5,405 nucleotides of DNA from Bacteroidota bacterium. GTDB taxonomy: Bacteria > Bacteroidota > Bacteroidia > Chitinophagales > Chitinophagaceae. The translations under genes and the position numbers were made by a program. Positions 1 to 5,405 of this stretch are shown here, piece after piece; the stretch's first letter is position 1; each line of letters begins with the position of its first letter. The notes below the pieces were generated by a model that had not been told where the DNA came from, searched no databases, and was given only the letters and a program-made list of their open reading frames with translations. The stretch covers positions 1 through 5,405 of the forward strand of contig JAEZIL010000267.1 in the NCBI GenBank assembly GCA_023436685.1. The letters are read 5' to 3'.

Positions 1-245
1 GTTCGGCCCTGTTCTTCTACCTGGTAAAAGAAATATATAACCTTCCTATGATTGTATTGGCCTACCCGGGGCATGTAACGGTAGCCGTTAAGTTCGATAA
101 ACCTGTAGGCAAACCTGTTATTTACAACGGTGAGAAATATTCTATTTGCGAGCCAACACCACAAGCCGGCGACCCTGTGATGGGCGAACTGCCCCAAAGC
201 TTAAAGAATGAGACTTATGAGGTAGCCTACGTATACAATCCATAA
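1..245 (+). CDS. C-terminal end of a transglutaminase-like domain protein (partial)
   Basis: The reading frame is open from base 3 and ends at TAA 243-245, giving the last 80 residues; the 5' part lies outside the window. The fragment starts SALFFYLVKE, which resembles the helix following the catalytic Cys in transglutaminase-like proteins of Bacteroidota (Cys-Glu-Asp-Arg then Ser/Ala-Leu-Phe). A strand with His (GHVTVAVKF, H24 of the fragment) would supply the catalytic His, and YSICEPTPQ (C49-E50-P51-T52) sits where the family usually has an Asp-Pro-Thr motif, here with Glu in place of Asp. The catalytic Cys itself cannot be seen, so the assignment rests on these later motifs and on recall of the family pattern. 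The role would be a cysteine protease or peptidase-like enzyme, possibly in the envelope, but the substrate is unknown. An internal ATG at base 48 lies in the middle of the fold and is not the true start. Confidence 0.6.
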   Translation, partial: SALFFYLVKEIYNLPMIVLAYPGHVTVAVKFDKPVGKPVIYNGEKYSICEPTPQAGDPVMGELPQSLKNETYEVAYVYNP

Positions 246-284
246 TTCATGTTTATCGGCATTATTATAGGTTAGCATAAACAC

Positions 285-307
285 CGTGTATATATTTGTT
301 GTACACG
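285..307. repeat. Inverted repeat CGTGTA-N11-TACACG around the promoter-like element
   Basis: The arms CGTGTA (285-290) and TACACG (302-307) are perfect 6-base inverted repeats separated by 11 bases; the right arm touches the ATG at 308. The spacer contains the TATATTTG element. The left arm can also pair with ACAC at 281-284 (ACAC-C-GTGT), so two mutually exclusive small hairpins are possible. It could be an operator for a dimeric repressor or an RNA hairpin masking the start. It lacks the T-tract expected of an intrinsic terminator of the upstream gene. The arms are short, so chance is not excluded. Confidence 0.35.
291..298 (+). promoter_or_regulatory. Bacteroidota-type -7 promoter element candidate (TAnnTTTG)
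   Basis: TATATTTG at 291-298 matches the TAnnTTTG -7 consensus known for the main sigma factor of Bacteroidota. It lies in the gap between two + strand genes and ends nine bases before the ATG at 308. No good TTTG -33 box is seen about 19 bases upstream; TTAG at 272-275 is only a poor match at short spacing. If used, transcription would begin about five bases before or at the ATG, giving an almost leaderless message. A six-base pattern is expected two or three times by chance in this window over both strands, so position is the main support. Confidence 0.35.
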
Positions 308-1639
308 ATGGGTGACAAAAAGTTTCATATTCCTTATACAGCATTGGCATGTTTTGTTTGTTTTATAGCCAATGTGTATGCCTACTTGCCCGGATTTCTT
401 TCACCAGATTCTATTGATCAATATGGGCAGTCTTTAACCGGGCAATACAACGACTGGCACCCTATAGCAATGGCTGTATTCTGGAGCTTGCTGAATAAAT
501 TCTTTGTTGGTCCGCAAGTCATGCTGGTGTATCAGGTAGGGTGTTTATGGCTAAGTATATACCTGTTATTGCTATCAACTAAAAAAGCAGGATGGCGCAT
601 AGCTATCTGGATATTTGCATTTGCACCTTTTGTTCAAAACTTTGCCGGTTACATAATTAAAGATAGCCAGATGGCATTAAGCTGGCTATTGTCCTGTTCT
701 ATCCTTTTCTTTTTTTATCAGCGCAATAAGGCAGTACCTGTATATGCAGCTATTATATCGGGGCTTCTGCTGGTATATGGCTGTTTAGTGAGGCCCAATG
801 CTATACCAGGCGCTATACCGCTATACCTTTTTTGGGCGTGGATGCTGGTATATAACAATAGAAAGCTAATGATTGCAGCTTATAGTTTACTGTTGATACT
901 GATAACTATAGTTAGTAACTATTTTTTGAGTTATCGATTTTTCGATGTAACCCGCTCTTACCCACAAAACAAGCTGTACCTGCACGATATGGCAGCTGTA
1001 TTTGTGCAAACAGGGGAGCCCGTATATCCACCTCAGCTTTTTGAAAACAATACTTTCGATACAACTGCTATTAAAGAAAAATACCACCCTGCCACTTACG
1101 ATATGCTTTGGTGGAACCAACATGGGCAACCTATACACGAAGATCTGAACAATGAAGAAAAAACCTATCTCCTGCAAAACGCATGGATAAATACTATAAC
1201 TGCTCATCCTTTTTTGTATTTATCAAATAGGTGGGAGAGCTTTCTATATTTTCTAATATTAAAAAAAAGGTCTGACGACTTTACCTACTATATCTCGTGG
1301 ATATCTGACAACAAGTTTGGCCTTCAAGTAAAAGGGGGAAGAGTTCACGATACTTTCATTCGTTCGGTAACCATACACAAGCAAATGCCTTACATGAGGC
1401 CTTGGTTTTGGTTCTTTCTCAATATCATTTTACTGGCTTTTATACAATTTGCAGGCAAAAACCGAGCATTCTATATTGCAATCCTTCTATCATCATTAAT
1501 GTATGTATTGCCGCAGTTTTTCATTTCGCAAACCGATACCGATTTCCGGTACATGTACTGGAACTGCATAGCCTGCTCGCTGGCGTTGATAATACTGATA
1601 TCAGACGCTAGAAAGAAGGCTGATACAAAATTGAGTTAA
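308..1639 (+). CDS. Multi-pass membrane protein, GT-C glycosyltransferase-like
   Basis: A 443-residue integral membrane protein with about ten or eleven hydrophobic segments: eight or so in residues 10-206, a large soluble region at about 210-360, and three near the C-terminus (about 364-432). After the first membrane segment comes SPDSIDQYGQ (D34, S35, Q38) followed by NDWHP (D49, H51, P52), an acidic first-loop pattern typical of GT-C fold glycosyltransferases and of uncharacterised DUF6020-like proteins. KDS (118-120) and VRPN (161-164) also fit such families, and the final loop carries DTDFRYMYW (410-418), like the D-x-x-RY motif before the last helix. These enzymes transfer sugars from polyprenyl-phosphate carriers on the outer face of the inner membrane; the acceptor here is unknown. 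I chose the ATG at 308. An in-frame TTG at 296 would add four residues but lies inside the promoter-like element and the dyad. No Shine-Dalgarno sequence is seen. The family is inferred from motifs and topology; a polymerase or flippase-like role is possible. Confidence 0.7.
   Translation: MGDKKFHIPYTALACFVCFIANVYAYLPGFLSPDSIDQYGQSLTGQYNDWHPIAMAVFWSLLNKFFVGPQVMLVYQVGCLWLSIYLLLLSTKKAGWRIAIWIFAFAPFVQNFAGYIIKDSQMALSWLLSCSILFFFYQRNKAVPVYAAIISGLLLVYGCLVRPNAIPGAIPLYLFWAWMLVYNNRKLMIAAYSLLLILITIVSNYFLSYRFFDVTRSYPQNKLYLHDMAAVFVQTGEPVYPPQLFENNTFDTTAIKEKYHPATYDMLWWNQHGQPIHEDLNNEEKTYLLQNAWINTITAHPFLYLSNRWESFLYFLILKKRSDDFTYYISWISDNKFGLQVKGGRVHDTFIRSVTIHKQMPYMRPWFWFFLNIILLAFIQFAGKNRAFYIAILLSSLMYVLPQFFISQTDTDFRYMYWNCIACSLALIILISDARKKADTKLS
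1261..1268 (+). repeat. A8 homopolymer run inside the membrane protein gene
   Basis: Eight consecutive A residues span the end of codon 318 and the codons of K319 and K320 (AAA AAA AGG follows the last base of TTA). The run sits in the soluble loop before the three C-terminal membrane segments. It is long enough to be a candidate for replication slippage or RNA polymerase slippage, which would remove the C-terminal membrane region. No direct evidence for slippage is available from one sequence. Confidence 0.4.
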
Positions 1640-2790
1640 GCTATCACAGGCTCGCTGTATACTTTTATCTCGTTATACAGCGTATCGCGTTCTACCGGTA
1701 TTTTTCCTACGGCTGTTATAAGGTCGCAAAGATCTTCAGTACTCATTGCCGGGGCTTGCTCTTCCGATCCTGCCATAGAATATATCTTGGTTGTATCATC
1801 AATAGTACCGTCCAGGTCGTTTACACCAAAGGATAAACTTAATTGTGCACTTTGGCGCCCCAGCATTGGCCAGTATGCTTTCAGGTTGCGGAAGTTATCC
1901 ATAAATATACGCGCAATAGAGTAGAGGCGCATATCTTCTATTACCGATACTTCGTTGATATGCGACATGTCGTTGTCTCCATTCCTGAATTTAAGTGGAA
2001 TAAAGCAGTTGAAACCACCGGTTTTATCTTGCAACTGCCGCAGGCGGCTCATGTGGTCTACACGGTGTTCATAGTTTTCTATATGGCCATACAGCATGGT
2101 AGCATTACTATGCATACCCAAGTTGTGCGCAGTTTCGTGTATTTTCAACCAGCCTTCACCATCTACTTTATCCGCACATATCACATTACGTACATCAGGG
2201 TGAAATATCTCTGCACCACCGCCTGGCAGCGATTGCAAGCCAGCCTCTTTTAGCTTGCTCATGCCTTCTTCCACAGTCATTTTCGCCTTACGAAACATAT
2301 AGTCCAGCTCAACAGCGGTAAAACCTTTCAGGTGCAGATCGGGGCGATGGGCTTTGATCTTTCCTAATAGCTCGCAGAAAAACTCAAGATTCATTTTAGG
2401 ATGTACGCCACCTACAATATGTACTTCTGTTACCGGTTGGCCATCATACCTGCGTACAATATCCATCATTTGCTCAATACTCAGTTCCCATCCTTCATCT
2501 CGGTGCTTGTATTGGCGGGAGTATGAGCAGAAGTTGCAGGTAAAAACACATACATTGGTAGGTTCGATATGAAAATTTCTATTAAAATATACTTTACCAT
2601 GATGCAGCCTTTGCGCAATATGCGCTGCCAGTGAACCTACAAATCCAAGCTCGCCTTTTTCAAAAAGCAAAACGCCTTCCTCCTCGGTCAGGCGTTCCTG
2701 GCTTTTTACTTTTTCCGCTATGGTAAGAAGTTGCTTATCTAAATTTTTATTGCTTAGGATGTGTGTTAATGTTTGTGTCTGCGCAATCAT
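1636..2790 (-). CDS. mqnE: Aminofutalosine synthase MqnE (radical SAM, menaquinone biosynthesis)
   Basis: A 384-residue cytoplasmic radical SAM enzyme of the futalosine route to menaquinone. It adds the 5'-deoxyadenosyl radical to 3-[(1-carboxyvinyl)oxy]benzoate, giving 6-amino-6-deoxyfutalosine. The radical SAM cluster motif CxxxCxxC is C81-C85-C88 (CVFTCNFC), binding the 4Fe-4S cluster. Further family marks are VHIVGGVHP (123-131), LPGGGAEIF (188-196), SNATMLYGH (228-236), TGGFNCFIPL (257-266) and FGVNDLDGT (321-329). The GGVHP form and the LDGT segment favour MqnE over the related MqnC, whose corresponding motifs differ; length fits the family. The ATG (2790-2788) overlaps the protease stop in ATGA, suggesting translational coupling. 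The stop TAA (1638-1636) overlaps the stop of the convergent membrane gene. MqnA, MqnB, MqnC and MqnD are not in the window, so the rest of the pathway must lie elsewhere. The enzyme appears intact. Confidence 0.93.
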   Translation of the reverse strand: MIAQTQTLTHILSNKNLDKQLLTIAEKVKSQERLTEEEGVLLFEKGELGFVGSLAAHIAQRLHHGKVYFNRNFHIEPTNVCVFTCNFCSYSRQYKHRDEGWELSIEQMMDIVRRYDGQPVTEVHIVGGVHPKMNLEFFCELLGKIKAHRPDLHLKGFTAVELDYMFRKAKMTVEEGMSKLKEAGLQSLPGGGAEIFHPDVRNVICADKVDGEGWLKIHETAHNLGMHSNATMLYGHIENYEHRVDHMSRLRQLQDKTGGFNCFIPLKFRNGDNDMSHINEVSVIEDMRLYSIARIFMDNFRNLKAYWPMLGRQSAQLSLSFGVNDLDGTIDDTTKIYSMAGSEEQAPAMSTEDLCDLITAVGKIPVERDTLYNEIKVYSEPVIA

Positions 2791-4088
2791 TGTAATATTA
2801 TTTTTCTCGTCACTGTTCCTTCACTGTATTGGCATTGTACTGCGTAAATGCCTTTTGCTTTATCTGAAAGATCGATATTAAAACTTGTGGTTTTATCCAC
2901 ATTCTTTATTGTTATCACTTGCCCGGCCATATTAGTTACAACTACGCGTTGCAGTTTGCCGTTGTTTACAATGGTGAAAGAGCCTGTTGTTGGGTTGGGG
3001 TAAATAGCCGTTTCGCTGTGCAAAGTTAACGTGTTTATATTATCGGGCCATTCAGTACGTTCTCCGCTTTCATTTAATTCTTTATTATCACTGCCCAGCG
3101 ATGCATTAACCCGGCTAACCTGGTCTTTGGTAAACATTAGCAAGCACCTGTCGGCTGAATAATCCATATAATTCATGAACATAAGGCCGTTGCCTGCCGG
3201 TGTACAGTCGTCTAATAAAGGGAAAACAGGACATCCGAAATTGAATGTTTCCTGTTTAGGTGTATCATCAATTCCATCGTCATCGTTACAGTTATCAGTA
3301 AGGCCCCATATATGCAATAGTTCAAAAAAATGGCCCACTTCATGAACCAATGTACGCCCACTGTCTGCATCGGCAACAAAATAGCCTTGGTTGCCAAAGT
3401 TTTGTCCCAATGTACCATAAGCAAGGGTTACCCGCCTTGGCTGGTTAAACAAAGGTTCATTTGTAGGTGACAAGGTAAAGCCAAGTACGCCCCCCCCAAA
3501 GCCTGTTATATTCACTACCCATACATTCAGGTAATGTGCTACATCCCATGGATCTACACCACCCGAAGAGGTTTTACGTTCATTGCCACCGCCTGCGTGA
3601 AAGCCAGATACTGAGTTGTTTTGCAATATCACATTTACGCCAGAGGTACTTTTGCCCTGAGGGTCGCGGTGGGCTAATTTAAACGTAAGCTGCATATCGC
3701 CTATTAACGGACGAAACGCAGCAGGCACATTACCAAGATCTGTATTCTTTGCATTAAAATCACGATTCAGCGCATTAAGCTGAGAAACAATGCGCTCGTT
3801 AATACCGTTAATGCCATTCAGTTGATCTATTTGCGCTTGATTTAACAGCACATGAAATACTACCGGTATCACTCTGCTGCTTGTAGTGCGTGCAGAAATA
3901 TTACTCCCAGCTAGCGCCGCATTTTCCTTTATAGTTTGTTGCTGCTGACGGTACAATGCCTCAATTGACGGGTCGCTTTCCAGCTTTTGCTTCAATAAGA
4001 TATCTGTAGCACACTTATGTTGGTTTTGAGCATAGGCAACAGGGATGCATATTGCCCAAAATAGTATTGCTAACAAATACTTGCTCAT
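2787..4088 (-). CDS. Secreted M43-family zinc metalloprotease with T9SS C-terminal sorting domain
   Basis: A 433-residue exported protease of the pappalysin/cytophagalysin group. Residues 1-20 form a signal peptide (Lys, a hydrophobic core, then AYA) with likely cleavage before Q21. A propeptide or N-terminal region follows, then the catalytic domain starting near RVIPVVFHV (72-80). The zinc site is HEVGHFFELLHIWG (249-262), an extended HExxHxxxxxH motif with ligands H249, H253 and H259, base E250 and the family's following Gly at 262. The Met-turn is NYMDY (306-310) with M308. Cysteines 267, 286, 295 and 315 may form the disulfides usual in the catalytic core. Residues 361-433 (start AIYPNPTTG, end TRKIILQ) form a type A sorting domain for T9SS export across the outer membrane and surface attachment or release. 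It lies 19 bases after the nuclease-like gene and overlaps mqnE by ATGA. No Shine-Dalgarno is seen before the ATG. Codons 198-200 carry a G8 tract. The catalytic residues are all present; the substrate is unknown. Confidence 0.92.
   Translation of the reverse strand: MSKYLLAILFWAICIPVAYAQNQHKCATDILLKQKLESDPSIEALYRQQQQTIKENAALAGSNISARTTSSRVIPVVFHVLLNQAQIDQLNGINGINERIVSQLNALNRDFNAKNTDLGNVPAAFRPLIGDMQLTFKLAHRDPQGKSTSGVNVILQNNSVSGFHAGGGNERKTSSGGVDPWDVAHYLNVWVVNITGFGGGVLGFTLSPTNEPLFNQPRRVTLAYGTLGQNFGNQGYFVADADSGRTLVHEVGHFFELLHIWGLTDNCNDDDGIDDTPKQETFNFGCPVFPLLDDCTPAGNGLMFMNYMDYSADRCLLMFTKDQVSRVNASLGSDNKELNESGERTEWPDNINTLTLHSETAIYPNPTTGSFTIVNNGKLQRVVVTNMAGQVITIKNVDKTTSFNIDLSDKAKGIYAVQCQYSEGTVTRKIILQ
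3490..3497 (-). repeat. G8 homopolymer (coding strand) within the protease gene
   Basis: Eight C on the + strand read as GGG GGG GG(C) for G198-G199-G200 of the metalloprotease, in the segment ITGFGGGVLGF. It lies about 145 bases upstream of the codon of zinc ligand H249. As written, the frame is intact. Losing one G leads to a stop at 3430-3428, and gaining one leads to a stop at 3459-3457, so either slip would cut the protein before the zinc site and the sorting domain. Tracts of this kind are known phase-variation sites in other bacteria; here it is only a candidate, since Gly-rich coding can produce it by chance. Confidence 0.5.
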
Positions 4089-4107
4089 AGGGTTATTGTT
4101 TTAGCTA

Positions 4108-4716
4108 TTACTTCTTCCTGCTATTTATCTCGTCGCGTATGTTAATGGCGCGAACGTAATCTTCCTGTTCCAATACCTTTTGCAACAGGTCGTTTAGCTC
4201 TTCATCACTCATATTCTTCAAATCCTTATCCATGCTTACCTTACTACCTTGCGCCGGAGCCGTTCCCTCGGCCGAAGGCGATCCGCTGGCAGTACCTTCT
4301 TCTGTTTGGTCAAGATATAGACCTGCCACTTCCAGTATGTTTTCAAAAGTATAGATACGGCAACTAGCTCTTACAGCCAGTGCTAAGGCGTCTGATGTTC
4401 GGGAATCTATCTCTATGGTTTCATTACCATTCTGGCATACCAGTTTAGCAAAAAATATTCCTTCTTCAAGTTTATATATTACAACTTCTACAAGGTCTAT
4501 GCCAAACGTTGACATGAAATTAGCAAAAAGATCATGCGTTAATGGCCTGCTTGGTTGCATCCGTTCCAGTGCCACAGCTATAGCCTGCGCTTCAAATCCG
4601 CCAATAACAATAGGGAGGCGGCGTAAGCCGTTTACTTCGCCTAATACAACTGCATAAGAATGGGTTTGGGTGATACTATGAGAGAGGGCAACAATTTCCA
4701 GTTCTATCTTTTTCAT
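4108..4716 (-). CDS. Bifunctional nuclease (BFN/DUF151) family protein with C-terminal UVR motif
   Basis: A 202-residue soluble protein. Residues 1-135 form the DUF151 domain: LPIVIGGFEAQAI (34-46), RPLTHDLF (57-64), a strand-rich segment to FFAKL (88-92), and IDSRTSDALALAVR (103-116), matching the conserved DSRPSDALALA signature except for Thr at 107 where Pro is usual. A linker rich in Gly, Ala, Ser and Glu (about 137-160, EGTA twice) leads to a UVR-type helical pair (about 170-202, EELNDLLQKV to IRDEINSRK), as in UvrB/UvrC and Clp adaptor-like tails. Plant and bacterial members have been reported to cleave RNA and DNA, but the physiological role in bacteria is not settled. The ATG at 4716 is the first in the frame that gives the full domain; no Shine-Dalgarno is seen. 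It follows topoisomerase IV subunit A by 73 bases and precedes the protease by 19 bases, so it is probably cotranscribed with the protease and mqnE. Confidence 0.9.
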   Translation of the reverse strand: MKKIELEIVALSHSITQTHSYAVVLGEVNGLRRLPIVIGGFEAQAIAVALERMQPSRPLTHDLFANFMSTFGIDLVEVVIYKLEEGIFFAKLVCQNGNETIEIDSRTSDALALAVRASCRIYTFENILEVAGLYLDQTEEGTASGSPSAEGTAPAQGSKVSMDKDLKNMSDEELNDLLQKVLEQEDYVRAINIRDEINSRKK

Positions 4717-4789
4717 TATGGCTAAATAGCTTTAAAAAAAACGTTTAGTCTATTTGTGAAGGTAGGCTTTTTATACGATATGGGGTTTG
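4717..4789. other. 73-base gap between parC and the BFN gene, AT-rich, T8 tract
   Basis: On the - strand a run of eight T (4741-4734) lies 17 bases before the ATG of the BFN gene, followed by AAAGCTATTTAGC. The decamer 4721-4730 (GCTAAATAGC) is a small dyad with arms GCTA/TAGC. There is no GC-rich stem before the T-run, so it does not look like an intrinsic terminator, and no TAnnTTTG element is present on the - strand. Read-through from parC is therefore plausible. The gap is unusually long compared with the other joins of this gene row. Confidence 0.4.
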
Positions 4790-5405
4790 TCAAAAAAGGG
4801 TCAGGTCTTGTGCATGCCCTTGATTATCCGTCTCGTCTGCCACCAACGATATTTCCTTCAGGTCATTGCCTGCAATTTTACTGCCAATAGCTTTCCAGCC
4901 GGTAATTTCTACAGTTTCATGCAGTGCTATTTCTTCCTCGGTCAGGTCAGCTTTTTTCTTGCCACTTTTTACTATAAGCACAGGTTCAGGATGTGTGGTA
5001 ACCAGCTCCAGAAAATTACCTTCGCCTTCGCGTATAAAAAGGTATTTATTTTTCAGGCTCTGTGCTTCTATAAGAAAGCGTTTTGCATTATACTGGTCAT
5101 TTTTACTATCATAATATATGGCGCTTACTACCTTATCGGCAGCAAAACGCTCTATTAATACAACGGTCTCCGGTTCGTACCTGTTGGTCAGCTCAAAATC
5201 AGTCAGCTCGTAGGTTCCATCTTTATAAAAAACTATGATACGATCATTCTCATCAAAACTGCCCAGGGCTATGCCATTACCATCTTTATTAAGGCGGCCA
5301 ACGGCAGCATCGTACCAGATCTTTTGGGCAGAAAGGGTAGAGCGGCCTTTTTCTTTAAGTTTGATACTCTTGATAGGGTATTTTGTTACCTGGTTGCCTT
5401 GTGCA
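4790..5405 (-). CDS. parC: DNA topoisomerase IV subunit A, C-terminal part (partial)
   Basis: The frame is open from the right edge to TGA (4792-4790), giving about 205 residues; the start and the catalytic Tyr domain lie beyond the window. The fragment carries the C-terminal region of the Bacteroidota GyrA/ParC-type protein: GNQVTKYPIKSIKLKEKG, then IWYDAAVGRLNKDG, a propeller-like repeat IIVFYKDGTYELTDFELTNR, then VVSAIYYDSKNDQYNAKRF, and near the end ITGWKAIGSKIAG. No GyrA box (QRRGGKG) is visible in this part, which favours ParC over GyrA. With ParE it would form topoisomerase IV, which unlinks daughter chromosomes in the cytoplasm. The acidic tail after WKAIG is variable in the family. 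A GTG at 4981 is internal and not a real start. Downstream 73 bases away is the BFN gene in the same direction. The subunit call rests on recall of Bacteroidota homologues. Confidence 0.85.
   Translation of the reverse strand, partial: AQGNQVTKYPIKSIKLKEKGRSTLSAQKIWYDAAVGRLNKDGNGIALGSFDENDRIIVFYKDGTYELTDFELTNRYEPETVVLIERFAADKVVSAIYYDSKNDQYNAKRFLIEAQSLKNKYLFIREGEGNFLELVTTHPEPVLIVKSGKKKADLTEEEIALHETVEITGWKAIGSKIAGNDLKEISLVADETDNQGHAQDLTLF

Noticed and set aside
296..307. TTG start at 296 for the membrane protein
   Set aside because: It adds only four residues, falls inside the TATATTTG element and the dyad, and an ATG follows directly at 308.
887..1207. Open frame of 106 codons on the - strand inside the membrane gene
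   Set aside because: The + strand frame gives a coherent membrane topology with motifs; the reverse product is unrecognisable.
1843..2253. Open frame of 136 codons on the + strand opposite mqnE
   Set aside because: It is wholly antisense to a well-supported radical SAM gene and its product has no recognisable domain; the open frame follows from the codon pattern of mqnE.
3021..3028. TAACTTTG (TAnnTTTG match) on the - strand about 230 bases before mqnE
   Set aside because: It lies inside the sorting-domain end of the protease gene, has no -33 partner at the right spacing, and a match of this length is expected by chance about once per strand here.
4721..4741. Dyad GCTAAATAGC next to an A/T run as a terminator
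   Set aside because: The stem is only four pairs and AT-containing, and the T-run precedes rather than follows it on the - strand.
4770..4793. TTGACA (4793-4788) and TATAAA (4775-4770) on the - strand before the BFN gene, resembling a sigma-70 promoter
   Set aside because: The spacing is 12 bases rather than about 17, the first box overlaps the parC stop, and Bacteroidota use a different consensus.
4787..5158. Open frame of 123 codons on the + strand opposite parC
   Set aside because: It is antisense to conserved topoisomerase sequence, and its Phe/Cys-rich product looks like a reverse-strand shadow.

Overview
This 5.4 kb window looks like a chromosomal segment of a Bacteroidota bacterium, probably of the Chitinophagaceae type. 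Three things point there: a type IX secretion (T9SS) C-terminal sorting domain on a secreted M43 metalloprotease, the Bacteroidota form of the topoisomerase IV A subunit, and the near absence of Shine-Dalgarno sequences before the starts. A TAnnTTTG promoter-like element also occurs. The genus is an inference and cannot be fixed from the sequence.

Layout. On the + strand lie the last 80 codons of a probable transglutaminase-like protein (1-245), a 62-base gap holding a promoter-like element inside an inverted repeat, and a 443-residue multi-pass membrane protein resembling GT-C glycosyltransferases (308-1639). On the - strand, reading from the right edge leftward, lie the C-terminal third or so of topoisomerase IV subunit A (5405-4790), a bifunctional nuclease-family protein with a UVR tail (4716-4108), a secreted M43 zinc metalloprotease with a T9SS sorting domain (4088-2787) and the menaquinone enzyme aminofutalosine synthase MqnE (2790-1636). 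The two blocks converge and their stop codons overlap in the four bases TTAA.

The four - strand genes are spaced 73 bases, 19 bases and a 4-base ATGA overlap, so at least the last three probably form one operon. Their functions do not make one pathway: DNA topology, a DUF151 protein, an exported protease and quinone synthesis. No mobile elements, RNA genes or CRISPR arrays were seen, no gene-free stretch exceeds 73 bases, and the gene complement is mostly ordinary core genome.

The observation most worth a second look is a run of eight G (coding strand) in the protease gene, upstream of its zinc motif. A one-base slip in either direction leads to a stop within about 25 codons, and the gene is start/stop-coupled to mqnE. 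I found no clear evidence of a wholly new system.
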